DNA from: Actibacterium sp. MT2.3-13A | GTDB lineage: Bacteria > Pseudomonadota > Alphaproteobacteria > Rhodobacterales > Rhodobacteraceae | Assembly: GCF_018139985.1 (NCBI RefSeq) | Contig: NZ_JAGSOU010000018.1 | Location: 1 to 53,149 of the forward strand | Direction of reading: 5' to 3' | Length of the DNA: 53,149 bases | In this document: piece after piece, positions 35,501 through 45,053 of the stretch | How positions within the stretch are numbered: the stretch's first letter is position 1 | How the letters are laid out: the number at the start of each line of letters is the position of its first letter | Position numbers and translations under genes: made by a program | Notes under the pieces: generated by a model | Told to the model about the DNA's origin: nothing | Database searches by the model: none | The model's input: only the letters and a program-made list of their open reading frames with translations

Positions 35501-36054
35501 TCCACCGGACGCATCGCTCGGCGCAGCATGACCCGGCGACGACGCGGCAGTGGCAGGTGCACCGGCCGGCGCTGTCCGCCTTCCACCGGACGCATCTCTC
35601 GGCGCAGCACGACCCGGCGACGACGCGGCAGCGTCAGGTGCACCAGCCGGCGCTGTCCGCCTTCCATCGGACGCACCAGTCGGCGCAGCATGACCCGGCG
35701 ACGACGCGGCAGCGACAGGTGCACCGGCCGGCGCTGTCCACCTTCCACCGGACGCATCTCTCGGCGCAGCACGACCCGGCGACGACGCGGCAGCGTCAGG
35801 TGCACCAGCCGGCGCTGTCCACCTTCCATCGGACGCACCAGTCGGCGCAGCATGACCCGGCGACGACGCGCCAGCGTCAGGTGCACGCTCAGGCGCTCTC
35901 TTCCTTCCATCGCAGGCACCAGTCGGCGCAGCACAACCCCGACAACTCCCGGCAGCGCTATGTCCACCGGCCGGAGCTTTCGACCTTCCACGAAACCTAT
36001 CGGTCCTTGCAGCACAACACGATGACCACGCGGCTGCGCGATGACAGTGACTGA
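32530..36054 (+). CDS. secreted repeat protein: propeller-like domain, DUF11-like domain, peptidoglycan-binding-like domain, 15 His-patterned repeats
   Basis: The precursor has 1174 residues. A GTG at 32530 with AAAGGA 8 nt upstream gives a signal peptide (basic, then AAALALLMTGPAGA-QQ). Residues about 50-550 carry repeated beta-rich blocks with aromatic/Asp patterns (FVSDLENGMIYRID) that look like a propeller. About 569-680 is DUF11/CARDB-like (FRITLRNAGPLPYEGPV). About 682-745 resembles PG_binding_1 (MELAARGFDPGPADGVMGP). From 774 to the end are fifteen 27-residue units with His at unit positions 3, 11 and 22. It is probably an envelope or extracellular protein. An earlier in-frame GTG exists at 32428. 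No known protein with this architecture is recalled, and no function is assigned. Confidence 0.82.
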   Translation: MDAFQPARTLRFRFACLLSRRLRAASPAAALALLMTGPAGAQQGDLPDGAAVVTSFSGTMVDAATGAPVLDPGGKVARVLDLASPGYRADGSRWDGVPERLGVLARDAGQVFGIAVDGADPANIYLGASAAFGLFRRPDNSGWMQGMWGRGGGPGTVYRLRADNGYRPEVFANLTLDGRPNGGAGLGNIAYDGANGQLFVSDLENGMIYRIDAGSGAVLDTYDHGVEGRSYYLDSATAQYRFSDVVPFDPASAPRIDDCGAGPAAQAAARFGADPACWNIADFRRRVYGLGVQEDAETGAVRLYYAVWGAQGFDNPDWDEMSEDAGNTIWSVGLDEAGGFALDSVRREIEMPPFFLTQQEMAAQGASHPVTDIAFSEGGVMVVAERGGLGGVALPGDDVAVTPRGARVLLFARGEDGTWEAQGRFDVGYDERADLDPPHLRAAAAGGVALGYGYTGAGRRDAGAPQAQVWMTGDALCSALSPCPGRGGAGTDPRPATGVQGTPLTAVAALSPPEAFYPYPAPGPATPPDGVRASYIIGLGDGAGPLSAGHVGDIEIHRGRPAPAVPLALPDLAVAKSLLSDCAPNELCRFRITLRNAGPLPYEGPVALSDDIGGGMLFRPGNLGPWRCAEAGSHVTCYDPDAALAPGEQVALDLDFLAPRGIATTRVRNCAAIDWLGRGGRDPLRVVQMELAARGFDPGPADGVMGPNTAAALRAAESVFGLPQTGEVSDDLLVALFGPGGARGGDRVATNNRACVYADIDIPPPPAHWVQLSAFHRRFVSAMHDPRTSGPVDLHDPTVSSFHLRYRSSMHDGVTTRPIPYHRTGRSIFHRTWESSLHDPLSSLAWPSHRTALSIFHRTLGSGLHNVLTSLRLPYHNPRLTDFHRTYRSSRHNSRTTWEWPSHRTGLSVFHRTRRSAQHNPATSREWPIHRSAVSVFHRTHRSAQHDPATTRQWQVHRPVLSTFHRTHRSAQHDPATTRQWQVHQPALSAFHRTHRSAQHDPATTRQWQVHRPALSAFHRTHLSAQHDPATTRQRQVHQPALSAFHRTHQSAQHDPATTRQRQVHRPALSTFHRTHLSAQHDPATTRQRQVHQPALSTFHRTHQSAQHDPATTRQRQVHAQALSSFHRRHQSAQHNPDNSRQRYVHRPELSTFHETYRSLQHNTMTTRLRDDSD
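34849..36051 (+). repeat. 81-bp in-frame tandem repeat array (15 units)
   Basis: The array comprises fourteen exact-length 81-bp units plus a shortened fifteenth, with no indels. Each unit encodes x-FH-RT...S..H...........H; His at positions 3, 11 and 22 is kept in all full units. Units 1-6 are diverged, 7-13 nearly identical at DNA level, and 14-15 diverged again. Units 10+11 and 12+13 are near copies of each other, showing a recent 162-bp duplication. No spacers are present, so this is a coding repeat and not CRISPR. Confidence 0.97.
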
Positions 36055-36157
36055 CAGAGCGTGCCGCGCGCCCACAGGTCAGGCCCGGCGATCCAGGACG
36101 CCGACGCCGGCCCTGTTCCGGTCTCACCCCGATCCCGAGAATGGAGATTGCCCCGCC

Positions 36158-37183
36158 ATGTATCCATCACGAAAATCCAAGGCTCTGGCCGTCGCCGCCC
36201 TGCTGCTGCTCTCGCCGGGGGGGGCGGCCGCGGCGGGGTGCACGAACGGCGTGCTGTGCAACCAGGATTACGTCGAGTCGGTCAGCGCCGCGCCCGGCTT
36301 CGCCATCGACGACGTGATGGCGGTCTTCGGCCATGTCTTCGCGTCGCTGCCCGACCGGGTCCGCGTCTACCCGACCGAGAACTATTTCTATTTCACCTTC
36401 GGCCATGACGGGCTGACCTATGCCGGCAACATGCGCCTAGACGTCAAGGATCGCGACGAGGGGATCCTGCATTTCGCCTATTTCAACCAGATGGAGGATT
36501 GGAACGCCGATCTTCTGACCCGCTACCGGCCGCTGTCAGCCGACGACGGGGTGGAGGTCGAGAAGGTGGAGGAACTGCTCTACAAGGTGAGCTATGCGGG
36601 CAAGAGCGCGCTGTTCGCCCTCAACGACCTGCGCGGGGTCCGGCCGCCCGAGGCGCTGATCGGGGAGGGGGAGGAATACCTTGGCCCCGTCTTCGACGAA
36701 TCCGGCCTGCAATTCTACCTGATGTTCCACCGCGCCGACGCGCGCTTCATGTTCGTGCTGAACGAGACCGCGCCCAAGGCGGAGGAACTGCTGTCCTACA
36801 GCGACGGCGATCCGTCGATCCTGATCGGCATGCGGACGGGATTTTCCTTCTACCAGGATCGCTATCTCGACCGGAAGATCCTGATCGGCGTCTACGCCGG
36901 AAATGTCGAGAATAACAATTATTTCGACGGCCCGTTCGACCAGCTGCCGGATAATTTCCTGCAGGGCGACGCGCTGCGCGACGCCATTCTGGCCAAGCAT
37001 CCCGATCTGGAGGGCGAGATCGACCGCTTCGGCAATTTCCGCGAGCATGAGGGGCGGTTCCTGGTGAACCCCTATATCAACTACAGCTATCTCAGCGAGC
37101 TTGAGGAATACCGCCGCTGCGGCGATGCAGGGCTGACGCGGTTCGCCTATTACCAGTGCCTGCAGCCACCTGAGGTCCAATAG
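36158..37183 (+). CDS. secreted protein of unknown function
   Basis: The precursor has 341 residues with a signal peptide (MYPSRKSKALAVAALLLLSPGG...AAA-GC). I do not recognise the family. The mature part contains CTNGVLCNQDYVESV near the N-terminus, is rich in Phe, Tyr and Asp, and ends with two Cys (RRCGDAG...YYQCLQP), suggesting disulfides in a folded periplasmic protein. The ATG at 36158 is preceded by GGAG at 36143-36146; an upstream frame opening at 36041 lacks signal-peptide character. It follows the repeat protein by about 100 nt on the same strand, so the two may act together in the envelope. Confidence 0.8.
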   Translation: MYPSRKSKALAVAALLLLSPGGAAAAGCTNGVLCNQDYVESVSAAPGFAIDDVMAVFGHVFASLPDRVRVYPTENYFYFTFGHDGLTYAGNMRLDVKDRDEGILHFAYFNQMEDWNADLLTRYRPLSADDGVEVEKVEELLYKVSYAGKSALFALNDLRGVRPPEALIGEGEEYLGPVFDESGLQFYLMFHRADARFMFVLNETAPKAEELLSYSDGDPSILIGMRTGFSFYQDRYLDRKILIGVYAGNVENNNYFDGPFDQLPDNFLQGDALRDAILAKHPDLEGEIDRFGNFREHEGRFLVNPYINYSYLSELEEYRRCGDAGLTRFAYYQCLQPPEVQ

Positions 37184-37328
37184 GAGGGCCGGAACAGGGG
37201 GCGGCCGGGCGGCCGGCGCCCGACGCGCCTCTCGACGCAAAGGCCGGTTGGGGCTAAGCTGACATGTCCGTGCGACCGGCCGCCGGGAACGCCGAGACGG
37301 CAGTTTCGCCGGGCGCGGGTGATCAGAC

Positions 37329-40189
<2,861 letters not shown>

Positions 40190-40190
<1 letters not shown>

Positions 40191-41449
40191 TGGCGCGGGT
40201 GTTCGACCGGGGCGTCCTCGCCTGGTGCCTCTACGACTGGGCGAATTCCGCCTTCGGCACGCTGATCACCACCTTCGTCTTCGCGCCCTATTTCATCACC
40301 GCCGTCGCCCCCACGCCGACCGAAGGCACGGTGCTGTGGGGTCATGCCTCCAGCATCGCGGCCGCGCTCATGGCGGCGGCGAGCCCGGTGCTGGGCGCGG
40401 CCGCCGACAAGATCGGGCGGCGCAAGCCCTGGCTCGGCGGCTTCACCGCGCTATGCGTGCTGTTCACCGCTGCGCTGTGGCTGGTGCGGCCGACGGTGGG
40501 CGATGTGCCGCTCGCGCTGGCGCTGTTCGTCTGCGCCGCGGTCTGCGCAGAGCTGGCCTTCGTCTTCTACAACGCGATGCTGCCGGGCCTCGTGCCGCGC
40601 GCCTTTCTCGGGCGGGTCTCGGGCCGGGGGCTGGCGCTGGGGTTCGCGGGCGCCATCGCGTCGCTGGGCGTGGCGCTGCTGGGCTTCGTGCGCGAGGGCG
40701 CGCCGCTGGCGTTTCTCGACCGCGGCGCGGCCGGGCATGTCCGGGCCACCGCCGTCATGGTGGCGGCGTGGTATGCGGTCTTCGCGCTGCCGCTGCTGCT
40801 GCTCACCCCGGACGGGACGGCCAGCGGGATGCCGCTGCGCCGGGCGCTGCGCGAAGGCGTGGCCAGCCTTGCGGCGACGCTGCGCGGGATCGGGCGATAT
40901 GCCGACATCGCGCGGTTCCTGGCCGCCTATCTGTTCTATTCCAACGGTATCGTGACGCTCTTCGCCTTTGGGGGCATCTTCGCGGCCGGAGTCTTCGGCA
41001 TGACGATGGAGCAGGTCATCCTGTTCGCCATCGGCCTCAACCTCGCGGCAGGGATCGGCGCGGCGGGCTTTGGCTGGCTGGACGATCGCATCGGGTCGAA
41101 AGCCACGATCACGCTCGCGTTGCTGGGGCTGCTGGCGGTGGGCGGCGCGCTGGCCGCGACCCGTTCGCCCGCCGTGGTCTGGACCATCGGGCCGGGCCTG
41201 GGCGTGTTCGTCGGCGGCGGGCAGGCGGCCAGCCGGGCGATGATGGCGCGGCTGTCGCCGAAGGGGATGGAGGCCGAGATGTTCGGGCTCTACGCGCTGT
41301 CCGGCCGGGCCACCGCCTTTGCCGGACCGCTGGCCGTCGCCGTGGCGACCGACGCCTTCGACAGCGCCCGCGCGGGCATGGCGGCCATTCTGGGCTTCTT
41401 CCTGGTCGGGCTGCTGCTGATCGGCCGGGTGCGCGCGCCAGGTCGCTAG
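40190..41449 (+). CDS. MFS transporter, UMF1/Atg22-like
   Basis: This inner-membrane permease has 419 residues and about twelve hydrophobic segments. The N-terminal LYDWANSAFGTLITTFVFAPYF is the hallmark of the bacterial UMF1 (Atg22-like) branch, and DKIGRRKPW is the loop 2-3 MFS motif. The ATG overlaps the stop of the acyl-AMP-ligase fusion (TGATG), so the two are translationally coupled. It may export a product of that enzyme or import a precursor; the substrate of UMF1 proteins is generally unknown. Confidence 0.88.
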
Positions 41450-41626
41450 CGCTGGCCCGGCCGTCCCGACCGGCCGGCACCGCGCGGCCACCGGGCGCGG
41501 GGCTATGCAGTCCGGCCGCAATCGGCGTATAATCCCCGGGCAAGGCGATTGTTCGATCGGGATCGCCCCGCCGGAATTCCGAGGCGGCGGCGCGGCCGAG
41601 ATATCTGGATCCGACATATTTCATGG

Positions 41627-41875
41627 GTGAAGACATTGCGTAGCGACACTTTCAGGAAATGGCTGGCGGAACGCGGCTGCGTTTTCGAACAGACAGAGCG
41701 CGGCGGCAAGAAGGGGCATGGCTTCGCCGATGTGATCGTCCGCCTCGGCGGGCGACGGACCGAGTTGCATGTCATGGGGACGACGCAGGACCTCGACCCC
41801 AGAGAGGTGAAACGGGTGGTCGAGGAGCTTGGGCTTGACTGGAACGACCTCCCCGGGCCGCAAAGCCGCGCCTGA
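41627..41875 (+). CDS. HicA-like small protein (orphan)
   Basis: The product has about 82 residues from a GTG at 41627 (VKTLRSDTFRKWLAERGCVFEQ). The order helix, KKGHGFADVIVRLGG, HVMG and then DLDPREVKRVVEELGLDW resembles the HicA mRNA-interferase fold, with the His of GHGF in the place of the catalytic His. No hicB-like antitoxin gene is next to it, so it may be an inactive or repurposed member. Start and function are uncertain: a frame open from a TTG at 41549 would add 26 arginine-rich residues, and no strong Shine-Dalgarno is seen. It lies 93 nt before the SAM synthetase gene. Confidence 0.6.
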   Translation: MKTLRSDTFRKWLAERGCVFEQTERGGKKGHGFADVIVRLGGRRTELHVMGTTQDLDPREVKRVVEELGLDWNDLPGPQSRA

Positions 41876-41968
41876 CCGGCTCGGGCGTGGCGCGCAACCC
41901 GGCGGGCGGATGCCGCGCCGCGGGTCGTGCCCGGCAGGCGACGCGCGAGAAACGGGCGGCGAGACGGA

Positions 41969-43207
41969 ATGGATCTGACAATCGGCCCCCTGGATGCGCC
42001 CGACGCCGGCGCCATCGACGTCGAGATTGCGGAGCGCAAGGGCCTCGGACATCCCGACAGCATCTGCGACGCGCTGGCCGAGGAGTTCAGCCTCGCGCTC
42101 TGCCGGTTCTACGAGGACAGATTCGGCCATGTCCTGCACCACAATGTCGACAAGGCGCTGCTGTGGGGCGGGGCCGCGCGCCCGTGTTTCGGCGGCGGCG
42201 AAGTGGCGCGTCCCTTCGAGGTCTTCGTCGCCGGCCGCGCCACCAGCACCTTCGGCGGGGTCACGGTGCCGGTCGCGGAACTGTTTGTCGAAAGCGCGCG
42301 CGACTGGCTGCGCCGGAACATGCATGGCCTCGATGCCGACAGGCACGCGCGTTTCCACGCGCTGGTCAGGCCGGGGTCGGCCGACCTGGCCGCGCTGTTC
42401 CTGCGCCAGCATGAGAGCGGCGCGATGCTGGCGAACGACAGCTCGGTCGGGGTGGGTTACGCGCCGCTGAGCGCGCTGGAGCGCGTCGTTCTGGAGGTCG
42501 AGGGGCATCTGAACGCGCCGGCGGCGAAATCCGCCCACCCCGAGATCGGCGAGGACATCAAGGTCATGGGCGTGCGGCGCGGCGACAGGATCGACCTGAC
42601 GCTGAGCTGCGCCTTCATCGGGGCCCATGTGGCCGACATCCGGGACTACGCCGCGAAAAGGCGGCGCGTGGCCGATATCGCGGGCGAGGTCGCGCGGCGC
42701 GCCTTCGACGGCGCGGTTTCGGTGCGTGTCAACGCCGCCGACGATCTTGCCGCCGAAAGCGTCTTTCTTACCGTCACCGGAACCTCCGCCGAGGCCGGGG
42801 ATGACGGCGAGGCCGGGCGTGGGAACCGGATGAACGGACTGATCACGCCGGGCCGGCCGATGACCATCGAATCCGCGGCCGGCAAGAACCCGATCACCCA
42901 TGTCGGCAAGCTCTATAATCTCGTGGCCGGTCTGACGGCCGCCGCGCTGGTCGAGGAGATCGCCGAGGTCGAGGCCGCGCAGTGCAGCCTCGTCAGCCAG
43001 ATCGGCCGGCGGCTGAACGACCCGCAGGTGGCGCATGTCCGGCTGCGCGTGCGCGGCGGGGGGCTGCCGCCAGAGGTGCGCCGCCGGGCGGGGGACATCC
43101 TGGCCGATCACCTGTCGCGGATCGGCCAACTCTGGCCGGAGATCCTGTCGGGCAGGATCCGGTTCAACCGCTGGCCGCTGCGCGACCCGGGGCCGGGGGA
43201 GGGCTGA
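41969..43207 (+). CDS. archaeal-type S-adenosylmethionine synthetase
   Basis: The product has 412 residues. The blocks [13 protein letters not shown] near residue 25, [44 protein letters not shown] and [15 protein letters not shown] match the archaeal (pfam AdoMet_Synthase) methionine adenosyltransferases and not the MetK fold used by most bacteria. It should make S-adenosylmethionine from methionine and ATP. The ATG at 41969 precedes the first conserved block. It overlaps the following CheR-like methyltransferase gene by 1 nt (TGATG), suggesting that SAM is supplied to that enzyme. It is probably an additional enzyme to a normal metK elsewhere and acquired by transfer. Confidence 0.9.
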   Translation: MDLTIGPLDAPDAGAIDVEIAERKGLGHPDSICDALAEEFSLALCRFYEDRFGHVLHHNVDKALLWGGAARPCFGGGEVARPFEVFVAGRATSTFGGVTVPVAELFVESARDWLRRNMHGLDADRHARFHALVRPGSADLAALFLRQHESGAMLANDSSVGVGYAPLSALERVVLEVEGHLNAPAAKSAHPEIGEDIKVMGVRRGDRIDLTLSCAFIGAHVADIRDYAAKRRRVADIAGEVARRAFDGAVSVRVNAADDLAAESVFLTVTGTSAEAGDDGEAGRGNRMNGLITPGRPMTIESAAGKNPITHVGKLYNLVAGLTAAALVEEIAEVEAAQCSLVSQIGRRLNDPQVAHVRLRVRGGGLPPEVRRRAGDILADHLSRIGQLWPEILSGRIRFNRWPLRDPGPGEG

Positions 43208-44169
43208 TGGCGCGCGCGGGCATCGGGCAGGAGGAGTTCACCGATTTCCTGAAATGGTGCCTGCCGCGGCTGGGCCTGCGCTGGACGGGGTTTCGCAAGG
43301 TCCGCGGAACCGTCCGCAAGCGGCTTGTCCGGCGGCTGGAGGCGCTCGGTCTGGCCGATGTCGCGGCCTATCGCGCGCGGCTGGAACGCGATCCGTCGGA
43401 ATGGTCGGAGCTTGACCGCATCTGCCGCATCCCGATCTCACGCTTCTACCGCGACCGGGGGGTCCACGATGCGCTTGCCGCCCTGGTGTTGCCGGCCTGC
43501 GCCGCGGCCGCGCGCCGGCGGGGCGACGGGGTGGTGTGGGTGCTGTCTGCCGGCTGCGCCTCGGGCGAGGAGCCCTACACCATCAACCTGATCTGGCGGC
43601 TCGGTCTGCAGGCCCGCCATCCCGGGGTGAGGTTGCGGATTGTCGCGCTCGACATCGACGAGGGGATGCTGCGGCGCGCCGATCTGGCCTGCTACGCGGC
43701 CAGTTCGCTGCGGGACATGCCGGGCGCTCTGCGGGAGCGCGGATTTTCCCGAACCGATGGCCAATACTGCCTGCGCGATGGCTATCGCCGGGGCGTCCGG
43801 TTCGAAAGGGGGGACCTGCGCGAGGGGGTTCCGGCGGGCCCCTTCGACCTCATCCTGTGCCGCAACGCGGCCTTCACCTATTTCGATCCGGCCGTGCAGC
43901 AAGCGGCGTTCTCGGGCCTCGACGCCGCGTTGCGCGACGGCGGTTTCCTTGTCCTCGGCGCACATGAAAGCCTGCCGGCCGGGGCGTGCGGCTACGCCCG
44001 GCTGCGCCCGGGCCTGCCCGTGTTCCGCAAGACGCCCGTGGGCCGCCCGGCGCGTGTCACCGCGGCGCCAGGATGGCGCGCAGGTGATCGCGGTAGAGCG
44101 CCTCGACCCCCTGGCGGTTCAGGTGGTCGGTGTCGAAATAGAGGCTCGGGTCCTCGACCGCCGCGCTGA
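43207..44169 (+). CDS. CheR-like SAM-dependent methyltransferase
   Basis: The product has 320 residues. An N-terminal helical part is followed by ICRIPISRFYRD, SAM-binding LSAGCASGEEPYTI near residue 118, the acidic ALDID motif and LILCRNAAFTYFDP, the same order as in CheR chemotaxis methyltransferases. No chemotaxis receptor or che gene is nearby, so another target is likely. The ATG at 43207 overlaps the SAM synthetase stop. The last 38 or so residues are arginine/proline/glycine-rich and overlap the convergent SGNH-like gene by 113 bp, so the functional domain probably ends near VFRKTP. Confidence 0.83.
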   Translation: MARAGIGQEEFTDFLKWCLPRLGLRWTGFRKVRGTVRKRLVRRLEALGLADVAAYRARLERDPSEWSELDRICRIPISRFYRDRGVHDALAALVLPACAAAARRRGDGVVWVLSAGCASGEEPYTINLIWRLGLQARHPGVRLRIVALDIDEGMLRRADLACYAASSLRDMPGALRERGFSRTDGQYCLRDGYRRGVRFERGDLREGVPAGPFDLILCRNAAFTYFDPAVQQAAFSGLDAALRDGGFLVLGAHESLPAGACGYARLRPGLPVFRKTPVGRPARVTAAPGWRAGDRGRAPRPPGGSGGRCRNRGSGPRPPR

Positions 44170-45043
44170 GATCGTGGAACGGGATTCCGCGCGCGGACAG
44201 CCGCTCGGCGAGCATCCGGTCGAAGGCCGCCTCCCTTGGCAGCTGCGACCGGAACGCCTCGGTCAGGGGCAGCTTGACGACGACGACCTTCACGCCCGCG
44301 CGCTCAGCGCGGTCGAACAGATCCGTCAGGATTTCGAGGTAACGTTCGACCGTCGCCGGGGCGGGCGCGCCCTCGGGGTAGAGATAGGCGATCCGGGCCG
44401 AGACGGCGTGGCGCGAGGGCCGGAAACTGCGGTCGAAATCCGCCGCCCCGCGCCAGCCCTCCTGCGGAAAGCGCTCCACCGGGTTGAGTTTGGAAAAGCC
44501 GGTGAGGTAGTCGAGAAGGCTCAGCGGGCTGGCGTGCCCCTCCAGAACCAGCGCGCCGAGGCTGCCCGCGGTGGACAGGCGCAGCGGCGTCTGGCGCAGA
44601 AGCTTTCGGTCGCCGACCCGCGCCTCGTTCCACGCCTCGCCGCCGAAACCGAAGGAATCGACGGCGTAGAGCAGGTTCTGCACCTCCAGATCGATGAGCG
44701 CCTGTTCGAACACGAACCGGTTGTAGAGCGGGCCGGCGCCGATCTCGGCCAGCACCGTCATCGACTGGCCGGTGTCGGCCTGCAACCGCCCGGGCACGTC
44801 TCCGAAGCTGAGCGGCAGCGCGTGCGAGGCGCCGAGCACCACCCAGTCCGCCTGCTCCCCGCGCGCGGCCAGCAGCCGTTGAAACGCGGTCTCGGCGCCG
44901 TCGCGGGCCACCGTGCGCTCCGCCACCGCGAAGGCTGCGGCGTAAAGCGCGAGAAAGAGTCCCAGGAAGCCGGCGAAGGCCGCGAAGGTCCTGGCCTGCG
45001 GTCTCGGTCTCGGTGTCGGGGCGGCGCGGGGGGCCGGTTGCAT
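44057..45043 (-). CDS. membrane-anchored SGNH/AlgX-DltD-like protein, partner of MBOAT
   Basis: The product has 328 residues. A single N-terminal helix (TFAAFAGFLGLFLALYAAAFAV) places the rest in the periplasm. VVLGASHALPLSF near residue 70 carries the SGNH-type catalytic Ser, and DTDHLNRQGVEALY near the end carries the Asp-x-x-His pair. Such proteins accompany MBOAT acyltransferases (AlgI with AlgJ/AlgX, DltB with DltD) and finish acyl transfer to a surface glycan. It follows the MBOAT gene by 10 nt. The acceptor polymer is unknown. Confidence 0.82.
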   Translation of the reverse strand: MQPAPRAAPTPRPRPQARTFAAFAGFLGLFLALYAAAFAVAERTVARDGAETAFQRLLAARGEQADWVVLGASHALPLSFGDVPGRLQADTGQSMTVLAEIGAGPLYNRFVFEQALIDLEVQNLLYAVDSFGFGGEAWNEARVGDRKLLRQTPLRLSTAGSLGALVLEGHASPLSLLDYLTGFSKLNPVERFPQEGWRGAADFDRSFRPSRHAVSARIAYLYPEGAPAPATVERYLEILTDLFDRAERAGVKVVVVKLPLTEAFRSQLPREAAFDRMLAERLSARGIPFHDLSAAVEDPSLYFDTDHLNRQGVEALYRDHLRAILAPR

Positions 45044-45053
45044 GGTGGGCCTC

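Noticed and set aside
34849-36051. CRISPR array
   Set aside because: The 81-bp units are contiguous, in frame within a secreted protein and have no unique spacers; no cas genes are present.
32470-36075. 1201-codon open frame on the minus strand opposite the repeat protein
   Set aside because: It is arginine-rich shadow coding. The plus-strand frame has a signal peptide and conserved repeats, whereas the minus frame has none.
36041-36157. Longer N-terminus for the secreted unknown (start at 36041)
   Set aside because: It would bury the signal peptide about 40 residues inside the protein and overlap the end of the repeat-protein gene.
37184-37328. GC-rich inverted sequence as a terminator before the ACP/ligase fusion
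   Set aside because: The pairing is imperfect and there is no T-run; many such matches occur by chance at this GC content.
41450-41626. Extended N-terminus of the HicA-like gene (start at 41549)
   Set aside because: The extra residues are arginine-rich and unlike HicA; the alignment-like core begins at the GTG at 41627.
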